A DNA stretch of 64,000 bases from Lysobacteraceae bacterium (GCA_012523465.1 JAAYIK010000007.1:1-64000), one strand, 5' to 3'; positions 49,436-61,043 are shown, counted from the stretch's first letter. Made by a program: numbers and translations. The notes: generated from the sequence alone by a model not told the origin.

Positions 49436-50952
49436 CGGCGCCAGCCTTGCCGATTGGACACAACCTCGCGGACCTGCTGGCTGGCCTGGTCCAGGTGGCG
49501 CCGGCACAGCAGCGTTCCGTCACCGGCCTGGCCCTGGACAGCCGACAAGTGCGGCCAGGCAGCCTGTTCGCCGCGGTCGCTGGCAGCCAGCGGCACGGGC
49601 TGGAGTTCGTCGCGCAGGCGCTCCAGCGCGGGGCCGCTGCGGTCGTCTATGAGCCGGATTCGCGGGCGAATGCGGCGGCGGCCGAGCGTGCCTGTGCCGC
49701 CGCCGGGGTGCCGCTGCTGGCGGTGCCGGGACTGGGACAGAGCCTGAGCCTCATCGCCGGGCGCTTTTTCGATCATCCCAGCCGGGGCCTGACGCTACTG
49801 GGCGTGACCGGTACCGACGGCAAGACCTCGGTCAGCCAGTTCATCGTCCAGGCCTTGAGCGAAACTGCGCCCTGCGGGGTGATCGGTACCCTGGGTTACG
49901 GGCAGCTCGGCAGCCTGGAGCCTGCCTCCCACACTACCCCGGACGCGATCCGGCTGCAGCAGCTTCTGAACGACATGCGGGGCAGCGGCATCCGCTATGT
50001 GGCGATGGAAGTTTCCTCGCACGCGCTCGACCAGGGGCGGGTGGCTGCCTTGCGCTTCCGCGTGGCGGTGCTGACCAACCTTAGCCGCGATCATCTCGAT
50101 TACCACGGCAGCCAGGAAGCCTACGCCGCCGCCAAGGCCCGACTGTTCGCCATGCCTGGCCTGGAGCACGCCATCCTCAACGCCGACGACGAATTCGGGC
50201 GCCGGCTGCTGGCCTCGCTGCCGGACGGGGTGCGGGCGCTGACCTATTCCTTGTCGCCGGCGGCCGGCGCCGATCTGGTCTGCCAGAAATTGCATGCTCG
50301 TCCCAATGGCTTGGAGCTGCGGTTGCGCACGCCTTTTGGCGGCGCCGAGCTGTCTCTGCCGCTGCTGGGACGCTTCAACGCCGCCAATGCGCTGGCGGCG
50401 CTCGGTGCACTGCTGGCGCTCGAGGTCCCGCTGCCGGAAGCGGTCCGGCGGCTGCAGCGGCTGCGGCCGGTGGCTGGACGCATGCAGCGGCTCGGCGGCG
50501 GCGGGCAGCCGCAGGTGGTGATCGACTATGCCCATACGCCGGCGGCCTTGGCGGCTGCCCTGGATGCCGTGCGCGAGCACACCGAAGGTCGGGTCTGGTG
50601 CGTGTTCGGCTGCGGCGGCGAGCGCGACGCCGGCAAGCGTGCTGCCATGGGGGCGGTGGCCGACGCCAAGGCCGACGTCATCGTCATCACCGATGACAAC
50701 CCGCGTCGCGAGGATCCCGAGGCCATCTTCGCCGACATACTTGCCGGCGTGCAGCGGCAGCGGCCGCAGCTGGTGCATGACCGGGCCGCCGCGATCAGGC
50801 TGGCGCTGGAGCAAGCCGAGGCCGGCGATACGGTGCTGATCGCCGGCAAGGGGCACGAGGACTACCAACTGGTCGGTGAGCGCAGGCTGGCATTCAATGA
50901 CGCTGCGGTGGCGGTCGCTGTCCTGCAGGAGCGTGCGGCATGGATCGACTGA
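49432..50952 (+). CDS. murE: UDP-MurNAc-L-Ala-D-Glu:meso-diaminopimelate ligase
   Basis: 506 residues. Mur ligase P-loop GVTGTDGKTSVSQF. The DNPRREDPEAIF stretch contains the DNPR motif that selects meso-diaminopimelate rather than lysine. The catalytic Lys lies in the AAKARLF region. It overlaps murF by 13 bp. Confidence 0.97.
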   Translation: MTAPALPIGHNLADLLAGLVQVAPAQQRSVTGLALDSRQVRPGSLFAAVAGSQRHGLEFVAQALQRGAAAVVYEPDSRANAAAAERACAAAGVPLLAVPGLGQSLSLIAGRFFDHPSRGLTLLGVTGTDGKTSVSQFIVQALSETAPCGVIGTLGYGQLGSLEPASHTTPDAIRLQQLLNDMRGSGIRYVAMEVSSHALDQGRVAALRFRVAVLTNLSRDHLDYHGSQEAYAAAKARLFAMPGLEHAILNADDEFGRRLLASLPDGVRALTYSLSPAAGADLVCQKLHARPNGLELRLRTPFGGAELSLPLLGRFNAANALAALGALLALEVPLPEAVRRLQRLRPVAGRMQRLGGGGQPQVVIDYAHTPAALAAALDAVREHTEGRVWCVFGCGGERDAGKRAAMGAVADAKADVIVITDDNPRREDPEAIFADILAGVQRQRPQLVHDRAAAIRLALEQAEAGDTVLIAGKGHEDYQLVGERRLAFNDAAVAVAVLQERAAWID

Positions 50953-52301
50953 TGCTGAGCGAGCTTGCCGAGATGCTGGGTTGCCCTCTGGTCGGCGCCG
51001 ACGTGCTGGTCGATGCCGTCGCCAGCGACAGCCGCAAGCTGCCGCGCAATGCGCTGTTCGTCGCCCTGCGCGGTGCGCGCTTCGACGGCCATGATTTCCT
51101 CCCCGCCGCCCGCGAGGCCGGCGCGGTGGCGGCGATGGTGGACCGCCCCGGCGATTGGGGGCTGCCGTATCTGCTGGTGGAGGATACCCGGCGCGCGCTG
51201 GGGCAGCTGGCTGCGGCCTGGCGGCGCCGCTTGGGGTTGCCAGTGGTGGCGATCACCGGCAGCAACGGCAAGACCACCACCAAGGAAATGACGGCCGCAA
51301 TCCTGGCCCACTGCGGTCCGACCTTGAGCACCGAAGGCAATCTGAACAACGACATCGGTTTGCCGCTTACGCTGCTGCGCCTGGGTCGGGTACATGAGAA
51401 CGTGGTCGTGGAGATGGGGGCCAGTGCGGCAGGAGAAATCGCCTACCTGGCGGGACTGGCCCAGCCCAACGTCGGCGTGATCACCAATGCCGGTCCGGCC
51501 CATTTGCAGGGCTTTGGCTCGCTGGAAGGGGTGGCGCGCGCCAAGGGCGAGCTGCTGCAGGCGCTGCCGCCGACGGCGACGGCGGTGATCAACGCCGACG
51601 ATGCCTTCGCTCCGCTCTGGCTCGGCTTCGCCGGGCAGCGCCGCGTGCTGGATTTCGGTATCGAACGGCCGGCCGCGGTCCGCGCCGAGCAGATCGATGG
51701 CGGCCGGTTCGTCCTCTGCACGCCGAAAGGCAAGGCCTGGGTTAGGCTGCCCCTGCCGGGCCGGCACAACGTGCTCAATGCCCTCGCTGCCGCCGCCGCG
51801 GCGCTGGCGCTGGACGCCTCGCTGGAGCTGATCGTGGCTGGCCTAGAAAAGGTCGCGGCCGTTCCCGGGCGGTTGCTGCGGCGCCAGGCCGCGCACGGTG
51901 CCTGGCTGCTGGACGACACCTACAACGCCAATCCGAGTTCGCTGCGGGCCGGGCTGGAAGTGCTGGCGGCCGAATCCAGCGAGCGCTGGCTGGTGCTGGG
52001 CGACATGGCGGAGCTGGGGCCGCAGGCCGCGCGGCTGCATGCCGAGGCGGGCCAGCTGGCCCGGCGGCTGGGAGTCCACCGGCTGTTCGCGGTCGGGCCG
52101 CTGGCGGCGTCGGCGGCGGAGCAGTTCGGCAGCGGCGGCGAGCATTTCGAGAACAAGACGGATTTGATTGCCCGCTTGACGGAGTTGTTGCAGCCAGGGG
52201 TGACGCTTTTGGTGAAGGGATCGCGTTCGAGCGGCATGGAGCAGGTCGTTGAGGCCTTGCTGGCGGCGCAGCCCCCGCGACAGGTATCGCTAGGAAACTG
52301 A
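50940..52301 (+). CDS. murF: UDP-MurNAc-tripeptide:D-Ala-D-Ala ligase
   Basis: 453 residues from the ATG at 50940, inside the end of murE. P-loop [11 protein letters not shown] and the Mur middle-domain motifs ([15 protein letters not shown]) are present. It completes the pentapeptide. Followed by mraY after 2 bp. Confidence 0.97.
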   Translation: MDRLMLSELAEMLGCPLVGADVLVDAVASDSRKLPRNALFVALRGARFDGHDFLPAAREAGAVAAMVDRPGDWGLPYLLVEDTRRALGQLAAAWRRRLGLPVVAITGSNGKTTTKEMTAAILAHCGPTLSTEGNLNNDIGLPLTLLRLGRVHENVVVEMGASAAGEIAYLAGLAQPNVGVITNAGPAHLQGFGSLEGVARAKGELLQALPPTATAVINADDAFAPLWLGFAGQRRVLDFGIERPAAVRAEQIDGGRFVLCTPKGKAWVRLPLPGRHNVLNALAAAAAALALDASLELIVAGLEKVAAVPGRLLRRQAAHGAWLLDDTYNANPSSLRAGLEVLAAESSERWLVLGDMAELGPQAARLHAEAGQLARRLGVHRLFAVGPLAASAAEQFGSGGEHFENKTDLIARLTELLQPGVTLLVKGSRSSGMEQVVEALLAAQPPRQVSLGN

Positions 52302-52303
52302 GC

Positions 52304-53386
52304 ATGCTGTTTTATCTGCTGAAATCGCTGGGCGAGTACGTCAGCGCCTTCAACGTGTTCCAGTATCTGACCTTCCGGGCGATTCTGAGCACGCTGACCG
52401 CGCTCGCCATCGCCCTGCTGGTTGGACCGGTGCTGATTCGCCGCCTGACTCTGCACCAAATCGGCCAGCAGGTCCGCAGCGACGGGCCGCAAAGTCATCT
52501 GTCCAAGGCCGGCACGCCTACCATGGGCGGCACGCTGATCCTGGTTGCGGTTGCTGTCGGTACCCTGACTTGGGCAGACCTGAGCAATCACTATGTGTGG
52601 CTGGTTCTGGCCGTCACCCTGGCGTTCGGCGGCATCGGCTTCGTCGATGACTACAAGAAGCTAGTGCGCAAGAACAGCAAGGGTTTGTCGGCACGGGCCA
52701 AGTACTTCTGGCAGTCGGTGTTCGGCCTGGCTGCCGCGGTGGCGCTTTATTTGATGGCGCAGACGCCGGCGGAAACGGCGCTGCTGATTCCCTACGCCAA
52801 GGACCTGGCTCTGCCCCTGGGGTTGCTGTTCATACCCTTTGTCTATTTCGTGATCGTCGGCGCATCCAATGCCGTCAATCTGACCGACGGTCTGGACGGC
52901 CTTGCCATCCTGCCCACGGTGCTGGTCGCCGGCGCCTTGGGCGTGTTCGTCTACGCCGCCGGGCACAAGGTTTTCGCGAACTATTTGGGCGTCCCTTACG
53001 TGCAGGGCGTGGGCGAGGTGGTGGTTTTCTGCGGCGCCCTGGTCGGCGCCGGGCTGGGCTTTCTCTGGTTCAACGCCTATCCGGCGCAGGTGTTCATGGG
53101 TGATGTCGGCGCGCTGGCGCTGGGAGCTGCCCTGGGTGTGTTGGCGGTGCTGGCGCGACAGGAGCTGGTGCTGTTCATCATGGGTGGCGTTTTCGTGCTG
53201 GAGACGGTGTCGGTGATCCTGCAGGTCGGCTCTTACAAGCTCACCGGCAAGCGGATCTTTCGCATGGCGCCCATCCATCATCACTTCGAGCTGAAGGGCT
53301 GGCCGGAACCGCGGGTGATCGTGCGCTTCTGGATCATTACCGTGATCCTGGTGCTGATTGGCCTGGCCAGCCTGAAGATAAGGTAA
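52304..53386 (+). CDS. mraY: Phospho-MurNAc-pentapeptide translocase
   Basis: 360 residues, as in E. coli, with about ten transmembrane helices. Motifs: GFVDDYKKL (DDxxD-type), [10 protein letters not shown] and APIHHHFEL (HHH). It transfers phospho-MurNAc-pentapeptide to undecaprenyl phosphate, making lipid I. Confidence 0.99.
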   Translation: MLFYLLKSLGEYVSAFNVFQYLTFRAILSTLTALAIALLVGPVLIRRLTLHQIGQQVRSDGPQSHLSKAGTPTMGGTLILVAVAVGTLTWADLSNHYVWLVLAVTLAFGGIGFVDDYKKLVRKNSKGLSARAKYFWQSVFGLAAAVALYLMAQTPAETALLIPYAKDLALPLGLLFIPFVYFVIVGASNAVNLTDGLDGLAILPTVLVAGALGVFVYAAGHKVFANYLGVPYVQGVGEVVVFCGALVGAGLGFLWFNAYPAQVFMGDVGALALGAALGVLAVLARQELVLFIMGGVFVLETVSVILQVGSYKLTGKRIFRMAPIHHHFELKGWPEPRVIVRFWIITVILVLIGLASLKIR

Positions 53387-53393
53387 CAACGAC

Positions 53394-54728
53394 ATGGCGG
53401 CACGGGCATATCATGGCTTGACGGTGGTGGTCGGGCTCGGCAAGACCGGGCTCGCCTGCGCCCGCTTCCTGCGCGCCCAGGGTGCCGCCGTGGCGGTGAC
53501 CGACAGCCGCAGTGAGCCGCCTTGCCTGCCGCAGGCGCGGGCTCAGCTGCCGGACGTGCCGCTGGCATTGGGAGGTTTCGATGTCGAGCTGCTGGCCCGC
53601 GCCGAGCGCATCGTGGTCAGCCCTGGGGTGTCGCCGGCCGAACCGGTCATCGCGGCCGCAGCCGAGCGGGGCATCCCGCTGCTGAGCGAGATTGAGCTGT
53701 TCGCGCGCGCAGCCCGGGCGCCGGTGGCGGCCATCACCGGCTCCAACGGCAAAAGCACTGTGACCACGTTGCTGCAGCGCATGGCGGCAGCCGCCGGCAA
53801 GCGCGTGGCAGCCGGCGGCAATCTGGGTGTGCCGGCGCTGGAGCTGCTGGATCCGGCGGTCGAGCTGTACGTGCTGGAGCTGTCCAGCTTCCAGCTGGAG
53901 ACCACCCGCAGCCTGGCGCCGGCGGCGGCCACGGTGCTCAACGTGAGCCCCGATCACCTAGACTGGCATGGCTCGCTTGCTGCCTACGCGGCGGCCAAGG
54001 AAAAGGTTTTCGCGCGTGCCGAGTGGTGCATCGTCAATGCTGACGATCCGGTGGTGGCGGAGATGAAGCTCGGCGGCCGGCGCGTGAGCTTCAGCGTGCG
54101 GCCGAGCTCTGGCGCCGACTGGCGCCTCGGCGAGCGAGACGGCGTCGCCTGCCTGCTGCGTGGCGAGGAGCCGCTGCTGCGCGCGGATGAGCTACGCATT
54201 GCCGGGCGGCACAACCTCGCCAACGCGCTGGCGGCGCTGGCTCTGGGCGCGGTGCTCGACCTCCCGCTGCCGGCCATGCTGACCGCGCTGCGACAATTCA
54301 CCGGGTTGCCGCACCGGACCGAGTGGGTGGGCGAGGCCGGCGGCGTGGCCTGGTACAACGATTCTAAGGGCACCAACGTCGGCGCCACCCTCGCTGCAAT
54401 CGACGGACTCGACCGGCCCCTGGTACTGATCGCTGGCGGCGAAGGCAAGGGCCAGGATTTCAGCGTGCTGGCGCCGGTGCTGGAGCGGAAGGCGCGAGCG
54501 TTGGTACTGATCGGGCGTGACGCCGATCTGATCGAGCGTGCGGTTGGCACGGTGCTGCCGGTGGTGCGCGCGGCCGACATGGATACGGCGGTGCGGGAAG
54601 CGGCGCGCTTGGCACGGCCGGGAGACGCCGTGCTGCTGTCGCCGGCTTGCGCCAGTTACGACATGTTCGCCGGCTACGAGCAGCGTGGCGAAGCGTTCCG
54701 GGCGGCGGTGCGGAGGTGGGTGCTATGA
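53394..54728 (+). CDS. murD: UDP-MurNAc-L-Ala:D-glutamate ligase
   Basis: 444 residues. N-terminal Rossmann-like TVVVGLGKTGLACARFL, P-loop TGSNGKSTVTTLL and middle motif NVSPDHLDWHGS. It adds D-Glu to UDP-MurNAc-Ala in the cytoplasm. The stop overlaps ftsW by 4 bp. Confidence 0.98.
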   Translation: MAARAYHGLTVVVGLGKTGLACARFLRAQGAAVAVTDSRSEPPCLPQARAQLPDVPLALGGFDVELLARAERIVVSPGVSPAEPVIAAAAERGIPLLSEIELFARAARAPVAAITGSNGKSTVTTLLQRMAAAAGKRVAAGGNLGVPALELLDPAVELYVLELSSFQLETTRSLAPAAATVLNVSPDHLDWHGSLAAYAAAKEKVFARAEWCIVNADDPVVAEMKLGGRRVSFSVRPSSGADWRLGERDGVACLLRGEEPLLRADELRIAGRHNLANALAALALGAVLDLPLPAMLTALRQFTGLPHRTEWVGEAGGVAWYNDSKGTNVGATLAAIDGLDRPLVLIAGGEGKGQDFSVLAPVLERKARALVLIGRDADLIERAVGTVLPVVRAADMDTAVREAARLARPGDAVLLSPACASYDMFAGYEQRGEAFRAAVRRWVL

Positions 54729-55918
54729 GCCTTGCCATGACCGAAGCCGTCGAGCAGCGCCGGAGCCGCGCGCCGGCACTCTGGCCAAATGTCGACCGTT
54801 CCCTGCTGGGCGCGATCGCCGTCCTGGCCCTGTTGGGGCTGGTGATGGTGCTGTCCAGCTCGGTCTCCATTGCCGAGCGGGATACCGGTGACGCCTTCTA
54901 TTACTTCAAGCGGCAGCTGGCTTATTTCTGCTTGGGGACGGGGCTGGCCTTCGTCGTTCTGCACCTGCCGCTGGCCAGCTGGCAAAAGAGTAACGTGGTG
55001 TTGCTCGGCCTGGCGGTTCTGCTGCTGCCCCTGGTGTTGATCCCAGGAATCGGGCGCGAGGTCAATGGGGCGGCGCGCTGGATACCGTTGGGGGTGTTCA
55101 ATCTGCAGGCCTCCGAAGCCGCCAAGCCGCTGATCCTCATCTACGTGGCTGCCTATCTGGCGCGTTGCGGCGAGGCCATTCGGCATCGGGTTTCGGCCTT
55201 CATCCCGCCGCTGCTCGCGCTGGCCGTCGTTGGATTGCTGTTGCTGATGGAGCCGGATTTCGGCACAGCGGTGGTCATCTTCGCCACCGCCATGGGCATG
55301 CTGTTCATCGCCGGCGCGCCCTTGCCGTGGTTCGTCGTGCTGGCCGCCCCGGTGGTGCTGGCCGGCTGGCTGCTGGTGATTATGTCACCCTACCGTTGGG
55401 CGCGCCTGACCGCCTTCGTCGACCCCTGGCAGGATCCGTTCGCGTCCGGCTTCCAGCTGACCCAGTCGCTGATTGCCATCGGTCGGGGCGAATGGCTGGG
55501 GGTGGGCTTGGGGGCCAGTGTGCAAAAGCTGTTTTACCTGCCCGAGGCGCACACCGATTTCGTGTTCGCGGTGTTCGCCGAAGAGCTCGGGCTGCTCGGC
55601 GTCATCGTCCTCATTGGTCTGTACGGCCTCATCGTCGCCCGGGCCTTCCGTATCGGCTTGCACAGCATCCGCCTGGGCCTGCAATTCGGCGGCTATCTGG
55701 CCTATGGCATCGGCCTTTGGTTCGGCATGCAGGCGTTCATCAACATCGGCGTCAACATGGGGCTGCTGCCGACCAAGGGGCTGACCCTGCCCTTGATGAG
55801 CTACGGCGGCAGCAGCCTGATCTGCACCCTGGTGTCCCTGGCGCTGCTGCTCCGCGCCGGCATCGAGCTGCGGCTGGCCACGGTCAGCGCCCAGCCCGTG
55901 GCAAGGAGGCGGACATGA
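54725..55918 (+). CDS. ftsW: SEDS-family septal peptidoglycan polymerase FtsW
   Basis: 397 residues from the ATG at 54725 (a longer frame starting in murD is rejected). Around ten transmembrane helices. SEDS signatures include EPDFGTAVVIF and the C-terminal GLTLPLMSYGGSSL. It polymerises septal glycan strands with FtsI. The murG start overlaps its stop by 4 bp. Confidence 0.98.
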   Translation: MSLAMTEAVEQRRSRAPALWPNVDRSLLGAIAVLALLGLVMVLSSSVSIAERDTGDAFYYFKRQLAYFCLGTGLAFVVLHLPLASWQKSNVVLLGLAVLLLPLVLIPGIGREVNGAARWIPLGVFNLQASEAAKPLILIYVAAYLARCGEAIRHRVSAFIPPLLALAVVGLLLLMEPDFGTAVVIFATAMGMLFIAGAPLPWFVVLAAPVVLAGWLLVIMSPYRWARLTAFVDPWQDPFASGFQLTQSLIAIGRGEWLGVGLGASVQKLFYLPEAHTDFVFAVFAEELGLLGVIVLIGLYGLIVARAFRIGLHSIRLGLQFGGYLAYGIGLWFGMQAFINIGVNMGLLPTKGLTLPLMSYGGSSLICTLVSLALLLRAGIELRLATVSAQPVARRRT

Positions 55919-57003
55919 GCCAAGCCACGCGTCCGCTGATGATCGTCGCCGGCGGTACCGGGGGGCATGTGTTCCCCGGCTTGGCGGTGGCCGAGGAGCT
56001 GCGGCGGCGCGGCGTCCCGGTGGTGTGGCTGGGAACCCGACATGGGCTGGAAGCGCGGCTGGTGCCTGCGGCCGGCATCCCGGTCGCGTGGCTGACCGTG
56101 CGCGGGCTGCGTCGGCGCGGCCTGCGCGGCTGGCTGGCTGCGCCTTGGATGGTGGCGCGCAGCACGTTGCAGGCGTTGCGCATCATGCGGCGGCACCGGC
56201 CGCGCGCGGTGCTGGGTATGGGCGGATACGTCTCGGGGCCGGGCGTGCTGGCGGCGCGGCTGCTGGGGATCCCGCTGCTGATCCATGAGCAGAACGCCAT
56301 TCCCGGCTTCACCAACCGCAAGCTGGCGCCGCTGGCAAGCTGCATCATGACCGGCTTTGCCGGTGTCTTCGAGCAGTACGCTAAGGCGGTGCACACTGGC
56401 AATCCGGTGCGCGCTGAAATCGCCCGTCTGGCTGCCGATACGACCATTCAACGCGCGGCAGAGGGGCGGCGGCTGCGGCTGCTGGTGCTCGGCGGCAGCC
56501 AGGGTGCCGCGGCCATCAACCAGGTCGTGCCTGCGGCATTGCTCGGCCTGGAGCCCCGGCTGCGGCCTGAAGTTTGGCACCAGACGGGAGCGGCCGATGT
56601 CGACGCTACGGTGGCGCGCTACCGGGAGCTGGGTCTGGAAGCGCGGGTCGAGCCGTTCATCGACGACATAGCGGCTGCCTATGCTTGGGCCGATCTGGCG
56701 CTGTGCCGGGCCGGCGCCTTGACCGTCGCCGAGCTTGCCGTTGCCGGCGTGCCGGCGGTGTTGATTCCCTTTCCTTATGCGACCGACGACCACCAGACCG
56801 CCAACGCCCGCCATCTGGTGGCACGTGATGCCGGCGTGTTGTTCCCGCAGGAGCACCTGACCACCGAGCGGCTGACGGCGGTGCTGGCAGAGCTGCTGGG
56901 CGATCCGCAGCACTTGCGGACCATGGCCGCCAACGCCCGCGCCATGGGACTGCCCGACGCCGCAGCGCAGGTCGCGCAACGATGCCTGGAGGCCGCACGA
57001 TGA
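55915..57003 (+). CDS. murG: UDP-GlcNAc:lipid I N-acetylglucosamine transferase
   Basis: 362 residues from the ATG at 55915, after GGAGG. The N-terminal G-loop is [19 protein letters not shown], and a second one is [13 protein letters not shown]. The C-terminal [20 protein letters not shown] binds UDP-GlcNAc. It makes lipid II at the inner face of the membrane. The stop overlaps murC. Confidence 0.98.
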   Translation: MSQATRPLMIVAGGTGGHVFPGLAVAEELRRRGVPVVWLGTRHGLEARLVPAAGIPVAWLTVRGLRRRGLRGWLAAPWMVARSTLQALRIMRRHRPRAVLGMGGYVSGPGVLAARLLGIPLLIHEQNAIPGFTNRKLAPLASCIMTGFAGVFEQYAKAVHTGNPVRAEIARLAADTTIQRAAEGRRLRLLVLGGSQGAAAINQVVPAALLGLEPRLRPEVWHQTGAADVDATVARYRELGLEARVEPFIDDIAAAYAWADLALCRAGALTVAELAVAGVPAVLIPFPYATDDHQTANARHLVARDAGVLFPQEHLTTERLTAVLAELLGDPQHLRTMAANARAMGLPDAAAQVAQRCLEAAR

Positions 57004-58445
57004 ACGCGCCCGTCAAGTCACAACAACGTCATAACCATCCCGGCGCCATGGGGCGGGTTCGACACCTGCATTTCGTCGGGATCGGCGGCACCGGCATGGG
57101 CGGTATCGCCGAGGTTTTGCTCAATCTGGGGTACAGCGTGAGCGGCTCGGATCTGCGTGAAAACGCTATGACCCGGCGGCTGGCCAGCCTCGGCGCCCGC
57201 ATCGTCTACGGCCACCGGCCGGAGCACGTGGCTGGGGCTGACGCCGTGGTCATTTCCAGTGCCGTGGGGCCGGACAACCCGGAAGTGGTGGCGGCGCGGG
57301 CGGCGCGAGTACCGGTGGTGCCGCGGGCGCAGATGCTGGCCGAACTGATGCGCTTCCGCTACGGCATCGCGGTGGCCGGCACCCATGGCAAGACCACCAC
57401 CACCAGTCTGGTGGCTAGCGTGCTGGCCGAAGGCGACATGGATCCGACCTTCGTCATCGGCGGTCGGCTCAACAGCGCCAACAGCAACGCCCGGCTGGGG
57501 ACGGGTCGCTTTCTGGTGGCAGAGGCCGACGAAAGTGACGCCTCTTTCCTCTACCTGCAGCCGATGATGGCGGTAGTGACCAACATAGATGCCGATCACC
57601 TGGGCACCTACGGCGGCGATTTCGGTCATTTGCGCGACACCTTTCTGAAATTTCTGCACCACCTGCCTTTCTATGGACTGGCGGTGCTGTGCCTGGACGA
57701 CCCGGTGGTGCGTGAGCTGGCCCAGGCGGTGAATCGCCCCGTCCGGACCTATGGCTTCGATGCCGGCCTCGATTTGCGTGCGGTGGACGTGCGCTACGAA
57801 GGAATCCGCACCTTCTTCCGGGTCGAAGGCAATCTCGGCTTGGAAATGGACATCGAGCTCAACCTGCCGGGCCGGCACAACGTGCTGAATGCGCTCGCCG
57901 CCATCGCCGTGGGGCATGAGCTGGGCGTGTCGGAGGCGGCGATCAGGTCGGCCTTGGCGGGCTTCCGTGGTGTGGGGCGGCGTTTCCAGGTCTACGGCGA
58001 ATTCGACCTGCAGGGCAAGCGCATCGTGCTGGTGGACGACTACGGCCACCATCCGCGCGAGATTTTGGCCACCATCCAGGCGGCGCGGGCAGCCTACCCC
58101 GAAAGGCGCTTGCTGCTGGCCTTCCAGCCGCACCGTTATACCCGCACGCGCGATTTGTTCGAGGATTTCACCCGGGCGTTATCGGAGGTCGATGCCCTGG
58201 TGCTGACCCAGGTGTACCCGGCCGGCGAGCAACCCATCGCCGGCGCCGACAGCCGCGCCCTGGCCGGGGCCATCCGGGCCCGCGGCCACGTCAACCCGGT
58301 TTTCGTCGCTTCCATTGAGGAGCTGATTGAGGTCTTGCCGGGGGTGGTGCAGGACGGTGACCTGGTGCTGGCGATGGGGGCCGGCAGCATCGGCGGCCTG
58401 GGGCCCGCTCTCAAGCAACGCTACGGCAAGGAGGACGAGGCATGA
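57000..58445 (+). CDS. murC: UDP-MurNAc:L-alanine ligase
   Basis: 481 residues from the ATG at 57000, overlapping murG by 4 bp. N-terminal [18 protein letters not shown]-loop [13 protein letters not shown] and the [13 protein letters not shown] motif of MurC. First amino-acid ligase of the peptide stem. Its stop overlaps murB. Confidence 0.98.
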   Translation: MNAPVKSQQRHNHPGAMGRVRHLHFVGIGGTGMGGIAEVLLNLGYSVSGSDLRENAMTRRLASLGARIVYGHRPEHVAGADAVVISSAVGPDNPEVVAARAARVPVVPRAQMLAELMRFRYGIAVAGTHGKTTTTSLVASVLAEGDMDPTFVIGGRLNSANSNARLGTGRFLVAEADESDASFLYLQPMMAVVTNIDADHLGTYGGDFGHLRDTFLKFLHHLPFYGLAVLCLDDPVVRELAQAVNRPVRTYGFDAGLDLRAVDVRYEGIRTFFRVEGNLGLEMDIELNLPGRHNVLNALAAIAVGHELGVSEAAIRSALAGFRGVGRRFQVYGEFDLQGKRIVLVDDYGHHPREILATIQAARAAYPERRLLLAFQPHRYTRTRDLFEDFTRALSEVDALVLTQVYPAGEQPIAGADSRALAGAIRARGHVNPVFVASIEELIEVLPGVVQDGDLVLAMGAGSIGGLGPALKQRYGKEDEA

Positions 58446-59347
58446 GCTCGGCGCTGCAGACGGCACGGCTGCGCGGCGAGCTGCGCCTGCAGGAGTCGAT
58501 GGCGCGGCATACGACCTGGCGCACCGGTGGCCAGGCGGATCGCCTCTATCGGCCGGCCGATCTGACGGACCTGCAGCTGTTCTTGTCCCAGCTGCCGGAG
58601 GACGAGCCCCTGACCTGGTGCGGATTGGGCAGCAATCTGCTGGTGCGCGACGGCGGCATTCGCGGCACGGTGATTCTGACTGCGCAAGGCCTGCAGGGCC
58701 TAGCTCAGGTCGGACCGCAGCAGGTGCGAGCCGAGGCCGGCGTGCACTGCGCCCGGGTCAGCAAGTTCTGCAGCCAGCTGGGGTTGGCCGGAGCCGAGTT
58801 CCTGATCGGCATCCCGGGCACCATCGGCGGGGCGCTCGCCATGAATGCCGGCGCCTTCGGCAGTGAGACCTGGGAACGGGTGGTGGAGGTCGAGACCATC
58901 GATCGTCGCGGCGAGGTGCGGCGGCGGCTGCCCGGCGATTTCGAGGTCGGCTACCGGAAAGTGAAAGGGCCGCCGGGAGAATGGTTCGTTGCCTGCACGC
59001 TGCTGCTGCAGCCGGACGATGCTGCCGCCGTCGAGGAGCGGGCCAAGGCCCTGCTGGCCCGGCGCTCGGCGGCCCAGCCCATCGGCAAGCCGAGTGCCGG
59101 CTCGGTGTTCCGCAATCCGCCCGGCGACCATGCGGCGCGCCTGATCGAGGCCAGTGGCCTGAAGGGGTTGCGCCGGGGCGGTGCGCAGGTCTCGGACAAG
59201 CACGCCAATTTCATTCTCAACACTGGCACGGCCAGCGCCGCCGACATCGAGGCACTGATCGAGACGGTGCAGCGCGAGGTTTATGCGCGGCAGGGCGTCT
59301 TGCTGCAGCCAGAGGTTCACATTATCGGGGAGAGGCTGCCGACATGA
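58442..59347 (+). CDS. murB: UDP-N-acetylenolpyruvoylglucosamine reductase, type II
   Basis: 301 residues. FAD-binding motifs [17 protein letters not shown] and [17 protein letters not shown], and the catalytic [12 protein letters not shown] (Ser general acid). It reduces enolpyruvyl-UDP-GlcNAc to UDP-MurNAc. The length and motif layout fit the type II form. In E. coli murB is outside the cluster, while here it lies between murC and ddl. Confidence 0.97.
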   Translation: MSSALQTARLRGELRLQESMARHTTWRTGGQADRLYRPADLTDLQLFLSQLPEDEPLTWCGLGSNLLVRDGGIRGTVILTAQGLQGLAQVGPQQVRAEAGVHCARVSKFCSQLGLAGAEFLIGIPGTIGGALAMNAGAFGSETWERVVEVETIDRRGEVRRRLPGDFEVGYRKVKGPPGEWFVACTLLLQPDDAAAVEERAKALLARRSAAQPIGKPSAGSVFRNPPGDHAARLIEASGLKGLRRGGAQVSDKHANFILNTGTASAADIEALIETVQREVYARQGVLLQPEVHIIGERLPT

Positions 59348-60282
59348 GCCGGATCAGCACGGAACAGGTGAAAGCCATGGGGAAGGTCGCGCTGGTGCAG
59401 GGTGGCTGGGCAGCGGAGCGGGAAGTCTCCCTCAACAGCGGCGCGCGGGTGCTCGCCGCGCTGCGCAGCCTGGGCGTGGACGTCACCCCGGTCGATCCGC
59501 GCGACGACGGCATCACCAAGCTGGCCGGGTTCGATCGCGCCTTCATCATCGTCCACGGCCGCGGCGGCGAGGATGGCGTGCTGCAGGCGACGCTGGAAAT
59601 GCTGGGGGTGCCATACACCGGCACCGGCGTGCTCGGCTCGGCGCTAGGCATGGACAAGCTGCGCACCAAGCTGGTCTGGCGCGGCGCCGGTTTGCCGACC
59701 CCGGATTTCGTCCAGCTACGGCCTGACAGCGATTGGGAAACCGTCGTGGCCGAGCTGGGCCTACCCCTAATGGTCAAGCCCAGCCGCGAAGGCTCCAGCA
59801 TCGGCATGGCCAAGGTCGAGTCCGCTGCCGAGCTGGAGCGGGCCTATCGGACCGCTGTCGAGTACGACTCGCAGGTCATAGCCGAGCGCTGGATCAGCGG
59901 CGCGGAATACACGGTCGGGATCCTGGACCAGCAGGCGTTGCCGGTGATCCGGCTGGAGACGCCGCACAGCTTCTATGACTACGACGCCAAATATCGCGCC
60001 GACACCACCCGCTATCACTGCCCCTGCGGGCTGTCGGCGGCGGCGGAAGCAGAGCTGCAGGAGCTGGCGCTGGAAGCATTCCGCGCCGTCGGCGGTTATG
60101 GCTGGGGGCGGGTAGATCTGATGTGCGACGGCAGTGGCCAGCCTTGGTTGCTGGAGGTCAACACGGTGCCGGGCATGACGGAGCACTCGCTGGTGCCCAT
60201 GGCGGCTCGTGCCGCCGGCTTGAGCTTCGAGGAGCTGGTCTGGCGGATTCTGCTCACCAGTGAAAGGGAGAGGTGGTGCTGA
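59344..60282 (+). CDS. ddl: D-alanine:D-alanine ligase
   Basis: 312 residues from the ATG at 59344, which overlaps the murB stop; MGKVALVQGG eleven codons on is a possible later start. ATP-grasp motifs are visible: VKPSREGSSIGMAKV, WISGAEYTVGIL and LLEVNTVPGMTEHSLVP. It makes D-Ala-D-Ala for MurF. The stop shares a base with ftsQ (TGATG). Confidence 0.97.
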   Translation: MSRISTEQVKAMGKVALVQGGWAAEREVSLNSGARVLAALRSLGVDVTPVDPRDDGITKLAGFDRAFIIVHGRGGEDGVLQATLEMLGVPYTGTGVLGSALGMDKLRTKLVWRGAGLPTPDFVQLRPDSDWETVVAELGLPLMVKPSREGSSIGMAKVESAAELERAYRTAVEYDSQVIAERWISGAEYTVGILDQQALPVIRLETPHSFYDYDAKYRADTTRYHCPCGLSAAAEAELQELALEAFRAVGGYGWGRVDLMCDGSGQPWLLEVNTVPGMTEHSLVPMAARAAGLSFEELVWRILLTSERERWC

Positions 60283-61040
60283 TGGCGACGATGGAGCGCG
60301 GACCGGAGCGCACGCCGCAGTCGGCTACGCGCTGGCTGGGGCGGCTGCTGGCGGTGCTGGTGCTGGCAGCGCTGGGAACGGGCGCGGCGGCCGGCTGGCA
60401 GTGGCTGGCGGCACCGGAGCGCTTCCCGCTGGCAACGGTACGCCTGGACGGACGGTTGGAGAAGGTCGCCGAGGAGGAACTGCGCGCCGCCATCCTGCCC
60501 TACCTCGACAGGGGCATGCTGGGGCTGGACATCGAGCGTATTCGGCAGGCAGTGGCGGCCTTGCCCTGGGTCGCCGAGGCGGCGGTGCGGCGGCAGTGGC
60601 CGGACACCCTGGTGGTCGAAATCCGGGAGCGCGTGGCCGTCGCCCGCTGGAACGCCGGCGTGATGGACAGCGCAGGCCAGCTGTTTCAGCCCCGGGAGGA
60701 GACTATCCCGCCGGATTTGCCGCTGCTGCAGGGTCCACCGGACAGCTTGCCGTTGGTCTGGGCGCGGTTTCAGAAGCTGAATGCGCTGTTCGGCCAGGCT
60801 GGGCTGGAGCTCCGGCGGCTGTATGTGGACGAGCGGCGGGCCTGGACAGCCGAGCTGGCCGACGGAGTGATCGTCAAGTTGGGGATCGACGAGATGGACC
60901 TGGCTGTCGAGCGTTTCCTGCGGGCATTGCCGCGTATAGGTGCGGCTGCCGAAACCCGCTTGGTTCGCGTCGATCTGCGTTACCCGAACGGTTTCGCGCT
61001 GGCTTGGGCAAGCGCGGCGCCGCAGAGTCCTAGAGAATAG
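60282..61040 (+). CDS. ftsQ: Cell division protein FtsQ
   Basis: 252 residues from the ATG at 60282, with TGATG coupling to ddl; in-frame GTG codons at 60273 and 60276 are alternatives. An N-terminal transmembrane helix (about 20-42) is followed by a POTRA domain (FPLATVRLDGRLEKVAEEEL) and a beta domain (WPDTLVVEIRERVAVARWN). It recruits FtsB and FtsL to the septum. Confidence 0.95.
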   Translation: MATMERGPERTPQSATRWLGRLLAVLVLAALGTGAAAGWQWLAAPERFPLATVRLDGRLEKVAEEELRAAILPYLDRGMLGLDIERIRQAVAALPWVAEAAVRRQWPDTLVVEIRERVAVARWNAGVMDSAGQLFQPREETIPPDLPLLQGPPDSLPLVWARFQKLNALFGQAGLELRRLYVDERRAWTAELADGVIVKLGIDEMDLAVERFLRALPRIGAAAETRLVRVDLRYPNGFALAWASAAPQSPRE

Positions 61041-61043
61041 AAC